Below are positions 20,133 to 29,232 of a DNA stretch of 64,000 nt, in pieces; position 1 is the stretch's first letter; each line of letters opens with the position of its first letter. The translations under genes and the position numbers were made by a program. The notes below the pieces were generated by a model. It made no database searches and was not told the origin of the DNA. It was given only the letters and a program-made list of their open reading frames with translations. This DNA comes from Oscillospiraceae bacterium (GTDB lineage: Bacteria; Bacillota; Clostridia; Oscillospirales; Ruminococcaceae): positions 62,001 to 126,000 of the forward strand of contig JAJQGT010000006.1 of the NCBI GenBank assembly GCA_021201135.1, in the 5' to 3' direction.

Positions 20133-20993
20133 TTAGTCCACATTCAGGAACGTGAGATAATTCTTACTTGTCGGAATGTTGATGGTCGAGGTTTTCCATT
20201 CGGCGTTTTCTCCGAATCGGTAGCGGAGCTTATAGGAAGCGGCTGTCATTTCGCCGGATTCGTCATAGTCTTCGTTCACAACCCATTCGATATCGGGCGT
20301 GACGCCTCGGGTGGAGTATTTCGCAATTCTTATGGAATAGCCTTCCTCAACAAGAGTGAAGAAGCGGTAATTGATGTCCATGTCGTTCGGCTCAACGACG
20401 ATGATAACCTTGCCTCGGTCGTTGTCCTGAACGTCGATGATGTAGTAGCGGTATTTGCCGTCGGGGGAGACGCTGTTTGCGTTGAGCTCGGCGATTTTGT
20501 CCATGTCGTATTCTTCGGTGACAGCAGTGTCGGTGACGCTCGAGTCGAGAATCGTCTCAACTGCAGAGCCGCCGAACAAGGCGCTGATGATATAGAATAC
20601 GATAATGCCGACTATAAACAGAATCAGATAGAACGAGCCCCAGATGATTTTTGGTGTATCTCCCGCACCGCAGATGAAGAACATCAGCACTCCGACAACA
20701 AACGGCGGGATAAACAGTGCCGGCGCGGAGCTGAACAGAACCAATACAAAGACAGGAATCAGCAGTAGCAGGGAAACAATCCTCGTGAAGAACTGATTTC
20801 TCGTCATCATCATCAGTATAAAGAAGATGACGTTCAAGGCGATATAGACGACGTAGAAGGTTGTTTCGTTCTTTAGCTCTATTGTGTAGAGAAACGTCCA
20901 CATTGCCAATACACTTATGAGAAAAAGATACAAAAGGTTAAAGCAGGAAATGCCGAACCGAACGTATTTATTTGAGATGGTGAGTTTGTCCAA
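20133..20993 (-). CDS. Membrane protein of unknown function, TTG start
   Basis: I do not recognise this 286-residue protein. It has five hydrophobic helices in the first 150 residues (about 13-35, 46-62, 68-90, 92-112 and 118-142). A soluble C-terminal domain of about 135 residues follows, with a repeated beta-strand pattern (KYRYYIIDVQD, KVIIVVEPND, IEWVVNEDYDE). The only in-frame start with a good ribosome site (AAAGGAG, about 10 bases upstream) is TTG; a nearer ATG is in another frame. It lies between the orphan permease and lepA with its own terminator. Confidence 0.6.
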   Translation of the reverse strand: MDKLTISNKYVRFGISCFNLLYLFLISVLAMWTFLYTIELKNETTFYVVYIALNVIFFILMMMTRNQFFTRIVSLLLLIPVFVLVLFSSAPALFIPPFVVGVLMFFICGAGDTPKIIWGSFYLILFIVGIIVFYIISALFGGSAVETILDSSVTDTAVTEEYDMDKIAELNANSVSPDGKYRYYIIDVQDNDRGKVIIVVEPNDMDINYRFFTLVEEGYSIRIAKYSTRGVTPDIEWVVNEDYDESGEMTAASYKLRYRFGENAEWKTSTINIPTSKNYLTFLNVD

Positions 20994-21094
20994 GCTGTCA
21001 TCGCTCCTTTCAGAACATATACAGATTATAGCGGGAAACGGCTAAAAATGCAAGCCGCCGATGCAATTTGTATTTGAATTGTAATCTGTTGAGA

Positions 21095-22909
21095 TTAATC
21101 GGAATCAAGCTTAAGAACGCTCATGAACGCCTCCTGTGGAATTTCAACGGAGCCAACCTGTCTCATCCGCTTCTTGCCTTCCTTCTGCTTCTCAAGGAGC
21201 TTCTTTTTACGGGTAATATCGCCACCGTAGCATTTCGCCAGAACGTCCTTGCGATAAGCCTTGACGGTTTCACGGGCGATAATCTTTCCGCCGATAGCTG
21301 CCTGAATCGGAATCTCAAAGAGCTGGCGGGGAATATTGTCCCGAAGCTTCTCGCAAAGTCTTCTTGCTCTCGGGTAAGCTCTGTCCTGATGGACAATAAA
21401 CGAGAGGGCATCGACAATCTCGCCGTTCAGAAGCAAATCGAGCTTAACAAGCTTGCTCTCCTGATATCCAATCGGCTCATAGTCATAAGAAGCATAGCCT
21501 CTGGTTCTCGATTTAAGCGTGTCGAAGAAGTCGTATATTACTTCGTTCAGCGGCAACACATAGTGAATATCGACTCTTGTGTCGTCGATATACTTCATAT
21601 CCTTGAAGGTGCCCCTGCGCTCCTGACAAAGCTCCATGATGTTTCCTACATAATCGCTCGGCGAGAATATATGAGCACTGATAATCGGCTCCTCGGCAAG
21701 CTTGATTAAAGACGGGTCAGGATAGTCTGTAGGATTGGCAATATATCTGACTTCTCCGTTCGTCATGGTGACTCTATAGATAACCGATGGAGCGGTCGTG
21801 ATGAGGTCGAGATTATATTCTCTTTCAAGCCTCTCCTGAATTATGTCCATGTGAAGAAGCCCAAGGAATCCGCATCTGAAGCCGAATCCTAAAGCTACCG
21901 ATGTCTCCGGCTCAAACGTAAGCGAAGCATCATTAAGCTGGAGCTTTTCAAGAGCGTCTCTCAGATCTCCGTATTTTGAACCGTCTGCGGGATATATTCC
22001 GGAAAATACCATCGACTGAACATTCCTGTATCCGGGAAGGGGCTTGTCGCATGGATTGGCGGCGTTGGTGACAGTATCGCCGACCTTTGTATCTCTGATA
22101 CTCTTTATAGATGCCGCAATATAGCCGACTTCCCCGGCTTTAAGGCATCCGGAAGGAATCAGCTCAGTAGCACCCATGTATCCGATTTCAACCGTCTGGA
22201 ATTCGGAATCTGTTGCCATCAGGTGAATCGTATCACCGACATTGATGGTGCCTTGCTTGACTCTTACATATATTATAACGCCCTTGTACGAGTCATAATA
22301 GCTGTCAAATATAAGACATTGAAGCGGGGCGTCAGGGTCGCCCTTCGGGGCAGGGAAGTCGGTGATGGCTCTTTCGAGAACCTCACGGATATTGATGCCT
22401 AATTTTGCGGAAATCCTCGGTGCATCCTCTGCAGGAAGCCCTATCACGTTTTCTATCTCAGCAATAGCTCCCTCGGGGCTTGCACTCGGCAGATCAATCT
22501 TGTTTATGACCGGCAGGATTTCGAGGTCGTGCTCAAGTGCCAGATAGGTATTCGCAAGCGTCTGCGCCTCAATTCCCTGAGAAGCGTCCACAACCAGAAT
22601 TGCGCCCTCACAAGCCGCAAGCGAGCGTGAAACCTCATAGTTGAAGTCAACGTGACCGGGTGTATCTATAAGATTGAATACATAAGTCTTGCCGTTGTCA
22701 GCTTTATAGTTCAGCCGGACCGCCCGAGCCTTTATTGTGATGCCTCTTTCACGCTCTATATCCATATTGTCAAGAAGCTGATCTGACATATCTCTTAATG
22801 CGACAGTTTCCGTTAATTCAAGAATTCTGTCGGCGAGTGTAGACTTACCGTGGTCTATGTGTGCGATAATGCAAAAATTTCTTATGTTTTCCTGTTCAAT
22901 GCTGTCCAT
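21095..22909 (-). CDS. lepA: Elongation factor 4 (LepA), translational GTPase
   Basis: A 604-residue EF4, the ribosome-associated GTPase proposed to back-translocate or remodel stalled ribosomes. The G domain has [13 protein letters not shown] (P-loop), DTPGHVDF (G3) and NKIDLPSA (G4). The EF-G-like domains II, III and V and the LepA-specific C-terminal domain ([18 protein letters not shown]) follow. Start 22909 begins with [12 protein letters not shown], the usual LepA opening; an upstream ATG at 22939 has no ribosome site. The gene is monocistronic here, not beside hemW/hrcA-dnaK as in Bacillus. Confidence 0.96.
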   Translation of the reverse strand: MDSIEQENIRNFCIIAHIDHGKSTLADRILELTETVALRDMSDQLLDNMDIERERGITIKARAVRLNYKADNGKTYVFNLIDTPGHVDFNYEVSRSLAACEGAILVVDASQGIEAQTLANTYLALEHDLEILPVINKIDLPSASPEGAIAEIENVIGLPAEDAPRISAKLGINIREVLERAITDFPAPKGDPDAPLQCLIFDSYYDSYKGVIIYVRVKQGTINVGDTIHLMATDSEFQTVEIGYMGATELIPSGCLKAGEVGYIAASIKSIRDTKVGDTVTNAANPCDKPLPGYRNVQSMVFSGIYPADGSKYGDLRDALEKLQLNDASLTFEPETSVALGFGFRCGFLGLLHMDIIQERLEREYNLDLITTAPSVIYRVTMTNGEVRYIANPTDYPDPSLIKLAEEPIISAHIFSPSDYVGNIMELCQERRGTFKDMKYIDDTRVDIHYVLPLNEVIYDFFDTLKSRTRGYASYDYEPIGYQESKLVKLDLLLNGEIVDALSFIVHQDRAYPRARRLCEKLRDNIPRQLFEIPIQAAIGGKIIARETVKAYRKDVLAKCYGGDITRKKKLLEKQKEGKKRMRQVGSVEIPQEAFMSVLKLDSD

Positions 22910-22954
22910 TGCCGCCCACACCTTTCTTTCTGTAATCATTATTCATAGACATCT

Positions 22955-22983
22955 ATTATAGCATATTTTGCCCTTCATGTAAA
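22955..22983 (-). promoter_or_regulatory. Extended -10 promoter of lepA
   Basis: On the minus strand, -35 TTTACA (plus 22978-22983), a 17-base spacer and TGC-TATAAT (-10 at plus 22955-22960). Confidence 0.75.
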
Positions 22984-23095
22984 CCTTGGAATCGCTAAAT
23001 TTTTCACAGTAGCTGGAATTGATGAAAGCCTGAACACAAATGCCGGTTTCATTTTGCATATTCGGTGAAATCGAAATGAAAGTTTATCAATTCGT

Positions 23096-23123
23096 TTGCA
23101 TTCTCAAAAAAACGTGTTATACT
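23096..23123 (+). promoter_or_regulatory. Promoter of the RING/DUF2628 gene
   Basis: -35 TTGCAT (23096-23101), a 16-base spacer and -10 TATACT (23118-23123), 33 bases before the start. Confidence 0.7.
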
Positions 23124-23156
23124 TAAATTAGTACGAATGTAGAAAGGAGAGAGCCA

Positions 23157-24206
23157 ATGCCAATTTATGTAGGTCAGCCCTGCTCGTCATGCGGCAGGAT
23201 ATTAACCAAAACCGATGATATCGTCGTATGTCCGGAATGCGGTTCTCCGTATCATAGAGATTGCTATATAAGTGAAGGAAAGTGCACCAACCAAAAGCTC
23301 CACGAAACAGGTGAGAGCTGGCAACCGACAATAAAGCAGGAAGAAAAGAAGCCCGAAAAGCTCATCTGTCCCAACTGCGGTGCCGAGAACTCGCCGGATG
23401 CGGCTTTTTGCTGTAACTGTGGCTCTCCTGTAAACATGGAGAAGGCTTCGGGCGGCTATCAGAGAACTAATACCGGATACAATCAGAATCCATATGGTAA
23501 CAGCGGCTACCGGAACGGAAATTACCAGAATCAGAACGGCAACTATCAGAATCAGAACCAGAATCAAAACGGCTACGGTCGTCCATACGAAAACCCGTAT
23601 ATGGGTGGCATGGGCAGGGAATTTTCATTCTTTGGAAACGGTGCATACAGCGCCGATTATCTCATAGGAGACCACACTGTTGCTGAGTATTCCGACTATG
23701 TCGGCTCCAACAGTCCTTACTTCATTCCGAAGTTTGTAAGATTCGAAAGCGGCAGAAAATGGTCGTTCAACTTCTCAGCGTTCTTCTTCCCGCATATCTA
23801 TCTGTTCTATCGTAAGATGATTCGCGAGGGAATAGTTGTCCTTCTTCTGACAGCTTTGCTTTCAATCCCGACTCTTATCTACTACCTTTATGCTTATGGA
23901 ATTATTGGAGAAGAGATTGTAAGTACATCATCATTTGCAGTGATTTATAACGCTTGTTCGATACTGTCTTATGTTCTAAGTCTCGGCGTCGGACTTTTCG
24001 CTAACTATATTTACTACAGAAAAGCAAAGAACGACCTTGACACAATCAAGAATGACATCGTTGAGTATAACTCTCAGCGTCAGGCTCTCCTGACAAAAGG
24101 CGGAACTTCTATGGCTTATGCGATAGGCTCGGTAGTTGCACTTACGGTTATATTCTTGGCTGTTATGATGATAGTAATGGGAATGGGCACAGGAACATCT
24201 TCATAG
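23157..24206 (+). CDS. Prokaryotic RING-finger, zinc-ribbon and DUF2628 membrane protein
   Basis: A 349-residue protein with four parts. Residues 9-45 form a prokaryotic RING-like zinc domain (CSSCGRIL, CPECGSPYHRDC, C). Residues 72-92 are a double zinc ribbon half (CPNC...CCNCGSP). Residues 100-150 are a low-complexity Asn/Gln/Tyr/Gly linker built from NYQNQNG-like repeats. Residues 205-345 are a DUF2628-type membrane domain with three helices. The RING and zinc parts should face the cytosol. Proteins of this build are frequent in Ruminococcaceae; no function is known. Ribosome site GAAAGGAGAG. It is followed by the promoter of rpsF, so it is transcribed alone. Confidence 0.75.
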   Translation: MPIYVGQPCSSCGRILTKTDDIVVCPECGSPYHRDCYISEGKCTNQKLHETGESWQPTIKQEEKKPEKLICPNCGAENSPDAAFCCNCGSPVNMEKASGGYQRTNTGYNQNPYGNSGYRNGNYQNQNGNYQNQNQNQNGYGRPYENPYMGGMGREFSFFGNGAYSADYLIGDHTVAEYSDYVGSNSPYFIPKFVRFESGRKWSFNFSAFFFPHIYLFYRKMIREGIVVLLLTALLSIPTLIYYLYAYGIIGEEIVSTSSFAVIYNACSILSYVLSLGVGLFANYIYYRKAKNDLDTIKNDIVEYNSQRQALLTKGGTSMAYAIGSVVALTVIFLAVMMIVMGMGTGTSS

Positions 24207-24242
24207 CGTGAAAAAATACTTCGGATTTGCTCAAAGTTTTGC

Positions 24243-24271
24243 TTGACAAATCCGATTTATTTTGATATACT
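24243..24271 (+). promoter_or_regulatory. Promoter of the rpsF-ssb-rpsR operon
   Basis: Consensus -35 TTGACA (24243-24248), a 17-base spacer and -10 TATACT (24266-24271). It leads an untranslated leader of about 52 bases. Confidence 0.8.
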
Positions 24272-24280
24272 ATCTTAGTT

Positions 24281-24318
24281 ATCCTTGTCCGTCGTGAGTG
24301 GCGGGCGGAATCCAGAAG
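24281..24318 (+). promoter_or_regulatory. Possible S6:S18-binding leader of rpsF
   Basis: The short leader contains GTCCGTC and GGCGGGCGGA, which can fold into a GC-rich stem just before the ribosome site. In many bacteria the rpsF leader folds into an S6:S18-binding motif with a bulged CCG for autoregulation. A CCG is present here but I cannot confirm the full motif by eye. Confidence 0.4.
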
Positions 24319-24329
24319 GAGGTGCAATT

Positions 24330-24626
24330 ATGGCAAAATTATCTGAGAACTACGAAGCTATGGTGGTTTTCTCAACCAAAGCGGGCGACGAGGCAGTAGC
24401 TGAGCTTGTCGCTAAATTCAAGGACATGATTGAAGCAAACGGAACTCTTGCCGAAGTTGACGAATGGGGAAAGCGCAAGCTTGCCTATGCCATCAACTAC
24501 GAGACTGAGGGCTACTACGTTGTCTACACTTTCGAGTCCAAGCCTGACTTCCCGGCTGAGTTTGACCGTGTCCTCAACATTACCGACGGCGTACTTCGTT
24601 CCTTAGTCATTGCTAAGAACAGCTGA
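24330..24626 (+). CDS. rpsF: 30S ribosomal protein S6
   Basis: A 98-residue small-subunit protein that binds S18 and 16S rRNA. The sequence has the S6 pattern YEAMVVFS, VDEWGKRKLAYAIN and a terminal R..VI. The start at 24330 follows GAAGGAGG; the longer frame is upstream leader. First gene of the conserved rpsF-ssb-rpsR operon. Confidence 0.97.
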   Translation: MAKLSENYEAMVVFSTKAGDEAVAELVAKFKDMIEANGTLAEVDEWGKRKLAYAINYETEGYYVVYTFESKPDFPAEFDRVLNITDGVLRSLVIAKNS

Positions 24627-24640
24627 TTGGAGGAATAGTA

Positions 24641-25120
24641 ATGCTTAACAGAGTAATATTGATGGGCAGAATAACGAATGACCTTGAAATCAGACAGTCT
24701 CAAAACGGTACATCGGTTTTGAGGTTTGGAGTGGCTGTCGACAGAAGTTATGCGAAGCAAGGCGAAGAACGTCAAACTGATTTTATCAACTGTGTTGCTT
24801 TTAATCAGCGTGCCGAATTTATCAGCAAATACTTCAGAAAAGGCAGTATGATTGCTATTGAGGGATCTATTCGTACTGGTTCGTATCAGGATCAGAACGG
24901 TAACAAGAGAACAACATTCGATGTGAATATTGATAACGTCTCATTTACCGGCGAAAGAGCATCTGACCGTGATTCATCAAGTCAGTCCCAGTATAAGTCA
25001 AACTATCGCCAGCCTACACAGCAACAACCCGCTTATAATGAGCCGTCTTCGAATCCTATCGCTATCGGAAATATGGACGATTTCGAAGAGATTCTGAGCG
25101 ACGACGGCGTCCCGTTCTGA
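24641..25120 (+). CDS. ssb: Single-stranded DNA-binding protein
   Basis: A 159-residue SSB with an N-terminal OB fold (MLNRVILMGRITNDLEIR..., FINCVAFNQRAEF, KGSMIAIEGSIRTGSYQD). A Gln/Ser-rich disordered linker follows (about residues 108-143). The acidic protein-interaction tail ends DDGVPF. Its position between rpsF and rpsR identifies it as the housekeeping SSB of replication and repair. Confidence 0.96.
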   Translation: MLNRVILMGRITNDLEIRQSQNGTSVLRFGVAVDRSYAKQGEERQTDFINCVAFNQRAEFISKYFRKGSMIAIEGSIRTGSYQDQNGNKRTTFDVNIDNVSFTGERASDRDSSSQSQYKSNYRQPTQQQPAYNEPSSNPIAIGNMDDFEEILSDDGVPF

Positions 25121-25161
25121 TTCAGTCAGAACGCGATAATCTTTGAAAGGAGAATTTCACC

Positions 25162-25407
25162 ATGGAAAGAAATACTGCCGGTGCAAGACCGACAAAGAGA
25201 CCCAGAAAAAAGGTTTGCATGTTCTGTGCTGACAGAGCAGAGACCATTGATTACAAAGACACTGCAAAGCTTCGCAAGTGCCTTACCGAGCGTTCCAAGA
25301 TATTGCCCAGACGTGTAACCGGAACCTGTGCATATCATCAGCGCGAACTCACCAAGGCTGTCAAGAGAGCAAGATACGTTGCACTCCTGCCTTATTCTTC
25401 CGACTGA
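25162..25407 (+). CDS. rpsR: 30S ribosomal protein S18
   Basis: An 81-residue S18, partner of S6. It has the [17 protein letters not shown] segment, a Cys-containing N-terminal variant (Cys at two positions, as in zinc-type S18), and the conserved [17 protein letters not shown] and VALLPY C-terminal motifs. GAAAGGAG is the ribosome site. Last gene of the operon before a strong terminator. Confidence 0.96.
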   Translation: MERNTAGARPTKRPRKKVCMFCADRAETIDYKDTAKLRKCLTERSKILPRRVTGTCAYHQRELTKAVKRARYVALLPYSSD

Positions 25408-25428
25408 TAGAACAGTTCAAGTAATATC

Positions 25429-25460
25429 AAAAGCCGAAGGTCTGATCCTTCGGCTTTTTT
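25429..25460. terminator. Bidirectional terminator between rpsR and the M42 peptidase gene
   Basis: A 12-bp stem (25429-25440 with 25447-25458) has T-runs on both strands, serving the convergent genes. Confidence 0.88.
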
Positions 25461-25474
25461 ATGTTTATCGGTTT

Positions 25475-26521
25475 TCAGACATTCAGATAGCCCTTTAATA
25501 CCTTCAGGGTGTTCATGATTCCGTCAACGTGGCTTCTTTCATAGCCATGGCTTGCATAAACGCCCGCTCCGATAAGCCCGTGACGGATGTCATATCCCGC
25601 TCTCAGTGTAGCCTCAACATCGGAACCGTAGTGTGGATAGACATCGACGGCATAGTCCGCACCTTCCTTTTTAGCGGCGGCAATGAGCTTTGAAACCACC
25701 TGATAGTTATATGGTCCGCCGGAGTCCTTGGCACAGATAGAAACCTGTCTTTCGGTGCAGGTAAGTCCGTTTCCGACGCATCCCATATCGACGCTGATTG
25801 CTTCGGTAACGCCTTCGGGAACAGAGCCGGAACCACCGTGACCGACTTCCTCATAAACCGTAACGTGTACATAAGTCTTTCTCGGGAGCTTGATGTTGTT
25901 GTCGGCGATATAGTTCGCAAAGCCTAAGAGTATTCCGACGGAAAGCTTGTCGTCAAGGAACCTCGATTTGATATATCCAGACTGGGTAAGTCTGGTCCTC
26001 GGTTCGAAGCAGACTATGTCTCCGACTGCAATTCCGAGCTTCCTGACATCATCGGCAGACTTTACATTCTCGTCAATCACGACTTCCATTGTGTCGAAGC
26101 TTCTCTTTGTGGAATGATATTCTCCGTTGACGTGGACGCTTGCGTTGCAGAGCTGTAGGGTTCCTTCATAAACAAATTGCTCACGGGTATAAATTCTCAC
26201 GTTTTCTGCTTCGGCGTTGTTTGCTTCCATTCCGCCCAAATTAGTGATTTTAAGCCTTCCTGAGCCGGTAATTTCGCAGACCATACCGCCCAATGTGTCG
26301 GTGTGTGCTTCAAGAAGTAGGGCATCATCCTTGGCAACTCCGCCTAAATCGACGATAACTCCGCCCTTCTCGGTGATGGTAGCCTTAAAGCCAAGACTTT
26401 CAAACTCATCCTTCACCCAAGCCGCTGCTCTTTCGGTGTAACCCGATGGGCTGTCAATAGCTAAAAGTTCACAGGCTTTCTTTCTTGCAAAATCGCGGTA
26501 TTTTATGTCCATCTCAGGCAT
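25475..26521 (-). CDS. M42 family metallopeptidase (glutamyl aminopeptidase/endoglucanase family)
   Basis: A 348-residue di-zinc aminopeptidase of family M42. Metal and catalytic segments are LEAHTDTLGG (His/Asp), SRFLDDKLS (bridging Asp), VYEEVGHGG (catalytic Glu, ligand Glu), SVDMG and SHGYERSHVDG (final His). Such enzymes trim N-terminal residues from peptides in the cytosol, usually as dodecamers. ATG at 26521 is preferred over 26530, because GGAG touches the latter with no spacing. It follows the glycosyltransferase gene by 16 bases on the same strand. Confidence 0.88.
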   Translation of the reverse strand: MPEMDIKYRDFARKKACELLAIDSPSGYTERAAAWVKDEFESLGFKATITEKGGVIVDLGGVAKDDALLLEAHTDTLGGMVCEITGSGRLKITNLGGMEANNAEAENVRIYTREQFVYEGTLQLCNASVHVNGEYHSTKRSFDTMEVVIDENVKSADDVRKLGIAVGDIVCFEPRTRLTQSGYIKSRFLDDKLSVGILLGFANYIADNNIKLPRKTYVHVTVYEEVGHGGSGSVPEGVTEAISVDMGCVGNGLTCTERQVSICAKDSGGPYNYQVVSKLIAAAKKEGADYAVDVYPHYGSDVEATLRAGYDIRHGLIGAGVYASHGYERSHVDGIMNTLKVLKGYLNV

Positions 26522-26537
26522 ATCAAACATCTCCTTA

Positions 26538-27677
26538 TTAATTTTCGACTTCGGCAGTTACTTCTGCAACCAGCTTTTCGGCGAGGTTGCATATATCCGT
26601 CGCCGCATTTGGATTTATTAATTCGTGCTGTTTCTTTATCATGTCAAGGCAATTTTGCCTGTCGGAAAGATAGTCCATAGCACGATTGATACTCTTTTTT
26701 GAAGTGCTAACTTTGACACTCATCTTATTTGATACATAGTAGTTCACGTTTCTCGTTTCACAGCCGGGAATAGGTGGCATATGGACGAGAGGTGTGCCGC
26801 TTACTGCGGCTTCCGTTGTGGTCAGTCCTCCCGGCTTTGTGAAGCACATTTCGCATAGCTTGAAGAGCTCGGGCATCTTATCAGTGAAGCGATACAGGAT
26901 AATCTCGTCGCCATGCTCGGCGTAAAGCTTTTCAAAAAGCTTGCTGTTGCTTCCGCATACGACGATGAGCTTTGTGTGACCTTCGTTGTGGCACCGTTCC
27001 TCGATAATCCTGACTACTTTCCTGAGCTTTCCCGCACCCATGCTTCCGCCACAGATAAGTATATACTTGCAGGCGGGGTCGAGTCCAAGCTCTTTCTTCA
27101 AGTCCTCTTTTGAAGCTTTTGTCCCGAATGCACTCTTTGTCGGGATTCCGCATCCATAGCATCTGCTCAAGGCAATTCCGCATCGGGCGAACTCTTCAAT
27201 ATAGTCGTTTGAGGGCACAATGCAGGCGTCGGTTTCGACTTCGCCTTCAAAAGGAACGCAGGTATAGTCCGTGGCGATAAATATTGTTTTCGGCAGGTCG
27301 AATTTTTCGTCCCTGAGGTATGTCAGCATTTCTCCCGAGAACAGGTGAGTTGTGATGATGGCATCATAGTGGTTTTCTTTCAGATATTTTCCGAGTGCCT
27401 TTGCCGGCTTGCGGTTTATCATATATATGATGGAACGTCGAACCGGAAGCTTCGAAACTGCATCGCCTATCTTATAAACGAGTCCGAATAACCTCGGGAC
27501 ATATCTGACCGTTGCAATATAAGCCGAGTCAACAAACTTTGCCATCTTACCGCTTTTGAGTGTATATGGATTCATGAGAACGGCGGTGTGTCCGCGCCTT
27601 TCAAGCTCTTCCTTGACAGCCTGAGCCGCGGCGTTGTGACCGCCACCGGTGCCCATAGAAAGTATCAATGCTTCCAT
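26538..27677 (-). CDS. MGDG-synthase-like glycosyltransferase (GT28)
   Basis: A 379-residue glycosyltransferase with the MGDG synthase N-domain (ILSMGTGGGHNAAAQAVKEEL; GGGH glycine-rich loop) and a GT28/MurG-like C-domain. The latter has ILICGGSMGAG for nucleotide-sugar binding and FTKPGGLTTTEA for UDP. Relatives are UgtP and plant MGD1, which put glucose or galactose on diacylglycerol. It overlaps plsY by 13 bases, so it is coupled with phosphatidate synthesis and likely makes membrane glycolipids. Sugar donor and number of transfers cannot be read. Confidence 0.85.
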   Translation of the reverse strand: MEALILSMGTGGGHNAAAQAVKEELERRGHTAVLMNPYTLKSGKMAKFVDSAYIATVRYVPRLFGLVYKIGDAVSKLPVRRSIIYMINRKPAKALGKYLKENHYDAIITTHLFSGEMLTYLRDEKFDLPKTIFIATDYTCVPFEGEVETDACIVPSNDYIEEFARCGIALSRCYGCGIPTKSAFGTKASKEDLKKELGLDPACKYILICGGSMGAGKLRKVVRIIEERCHNEGHTKLIVVCGSNSKLFEKLYAEHGDEIILYRFTDKMPELFKLCEMCFTKPGGLTTTEAAVSGTPLVHMPPIPGCETRNVNYYVSNKMSVKVSTSKKSINRAMDYLSDRQNCLDMIKKQHELINPNAATDICNLAEKLVAEVTAEVEN

Positions 27678-28306
27678 GCTAAATTAACCTCAATTTCTTC
27701 CCTTTCTTCGGGACTCCTGTGGAGTCTGTACATCACCGCCACAGTGATGAAAATAAACCCAATCGGCAGGGCTACCATATTTGTTTTCAGACCGAAAATA
27801 CATAATGCAATCAGCGTGGTTAAATATGATATCGCCGTTCTGTATAAATGGGGTGATATTTTCAGAATAAGAGAGAAGAAGATGAACGAAATTGCCATGA
27901 AGAGCAGAGGCTGATAAATCGGAACCAGCCCGATAAGACAGCCAAACGTCGTGGCAATTCCTTTTCCACCGTTGAAGCTGTTGAAGATTGAAAATGCGTG
28001 TCCAACAACAGGAGCCGCAAGAACGAATGCGAATGCAATATCAGTGCAGGGTGTTGCATCAGAATATGTACCAAAGGTGAGGAACAATCTTATCGGAATT
28101 ATGCCCTTGAGAATATCGCATATAAGCGTGAGCATCCCGCACCAGAAGCCTCCGTATGTAAAAGCATTCGATGCTCCGGGATTGTGGTCTTTTGCTTTTT
28201 CGATTATGTCTCCCTTATGAAAAACCTTTGCCCAGATTGGTGCAAACAAAACACTGCCCGAAAGATATCCCAAAATAACGAATGGCAGTATCGTCAATGG
28301 AAACAT
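27665..28306 (-). CDS. plsY: Glycerol-3-phosphate acyltransferase PlsY
   Basis: A 213-residue inner-membrane enzyme that acylates glycerol-3-phosphate with acyl-phosphate, the first step to phosphatidic acid. The motifs LGYLSGSVLFAP, HNPGASNAF (family GNPGATN) and GHAFSIFNSFNGGKGIATTFG (family GH.FP.f..FkGGKG.A) are present, with about five membrane helices. His and Asn replace some more usual residues, typical of a clostridial PlsY-like subgroup. It is the first gene of a plsY-glycosyltransferase-peptidase transcription unit. Confidence 0.88.
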   Translation of the reverse strand: MFPLTILPFVILGYLSGSVLFAPIWAKVFHKGDIIEKAKDHNPGASNAFTYGGFWCGMLTLICDILKGIIPIRLFLTFGTYSDATPCTDIAFAFVLAAPVVGHAFSIFNSFNGGKGIATTFGCLIGLVPIYQPLLFMAISFIFFSLILKISPHLYRTAISYLTTLIALCIFGLKTNMVALPIGFIFITVAVMYRLHRSPEEREEIEVNLAWKH

Positions 28307-28348
28307 TAAATCACGTCCTTGCTAAGTTTATATTTTACCCTTACATTA

Positions 28349-28377
28349 AGTATAACCGATATTTCATCCGTTTTCAA
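28349..28377 (-). promoter_or_regulatory. Promoter of the plsY operon
   Basis: On the minus strand, -35 TTGAAA (plus 28372-28377) and -10 TATACT (plus 28349-28354) with a 17-base spacer. Confidence 0.7.
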
Positions 28378-28433
28378 GCCTTTTGTCCCAAAAAGGAGAA
28401 TGTGGGCGAACAATTATTAAGAAATCAGGCGAA

Positions 28434-28497
28434 ATCTTAATATCTTTTTGTATGGCATCTTAATCTCTTTTGTGGTACAATATCTATGTCATCTTAA
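28434..28497 (+). promoter_or_regulatory. Three ATCTTAA repeats upstream of the response-regulator gene
   Basis: ATCTTAA occurs at 28434-28440, 28457-28463 and 28491-28497. A TACAAT -10-like element (about 28475-28480) lies between the last two, with no clear -35. Direct repeats beside a weak -35 are typical of activator-dependent OmpR-family promoters, so this may be an autoregulatory site. Confidence 0.4.
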
Positions 28498-28524
28498 GAT
28501 GGGAAAGAAAAGAGGAAGAAATTC

Positions 28525-29226
28525 ATGGGAAATTATAACGTACTTATCTGCGACGACGAGCCGGATATTGTGAATGCCCTGAAGATTTATCTTAAAAATG
28601 AGGGATATGATTTCTTTACCGCTTATAACGGTCGTGATGCTTTGAGAATCCTTCATGACGAGAAAATAGATGTATGTGTTATGGACATCATGATGCCGGA
28701 GATGGATGGAATCGCAACTTTGAGTGAGCTGAGAAGCTTTTCAAATGTTCCGGTTATATTCCTGACCGCAAAATCTGAGGACACCGACAAAGTTCTGGGA
28801 CTGAACCTCGGTGCTGACGACTATGTCACGAAGCCTTTCAATGCAGTTGAACTCACTGCGAGAATCCGCTCGCAAATCAGAAGATACACTATGTTGGGAA
28901 GTGCTCCCGCAAGTCCCGACACGCTTAAAATCGGCGGAATCCAGATAAGATACGAGGACAAGCAGGTGACCGTTGACGGTGAGGTCGTCTCGCTCACTCC
29001 GAAAGAATACAGTATCTTAAAATTTCTTATGGAGCACCCGGGCGAATGCTTTTCACCTCCGGAAATATATCGTGCCGTTTGGGGAGACGTTCCGATAGGT
29101 GTCAACAACGCCGTTGCTGTACATATGCGTCACTTAAGAGAGAAGATAGAGATTGACTCTGCGGCTCCGAGATACTTGAAAGTAGTATGGGGAAAGGGCT
29201 ATAAATTTGAAAAACCTAAGAACTGA
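28525..29226 (+). CDS. OmpR-family response regulator
   Basis: A 233-residue two-component regulator. The receiver domain has the acidic pair in ICDDEPD, the phosphorylated Asp54 in VMDIMMPEMDG and the Lys of FLTAK. The winged-helix DNA-binding domain occupies about residues 130-230 (LTPKEYSILKFLMEHPG, VHMRHLREKIE, WGKGYKFEKP). It is followed 51 bases later by its sensor kinase. All switch residues are intact. Overall similarity is to the VanR/VncR group, but the target genes are not visible. Confidence 0.92.
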   Translation: MGNYNVLICDDEPDIVNALKIYLKNEGYDFFTAYNGRDALRILHDEKIDVCVMDIMMPEMDGIATLSELRSFSNVPVIFLTAKSEDTDKVLGLNLGADDYVTKPFNAVELTARIRSQIRRYTMLGSAPASPDTLKIGGIQIRYEDKQVTVDGEVVSLTPKEYSILKFLMEHPGECFSPPEIYRAVWGDVPIGVNNAVAVHMRHLREKIEIDSAAPRYLKVVWGKGYKFEKPKN

Positions 29227-29232
29227 TTGTAG

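Noticed and set aside
20040..20768. A 242-codon plus-strand frame opposite the TTG-start membrane gene
   Set aside because: The minus-strand frame has clear membrane helices, a ribosome site and a terminator; the plus frame has none of these.
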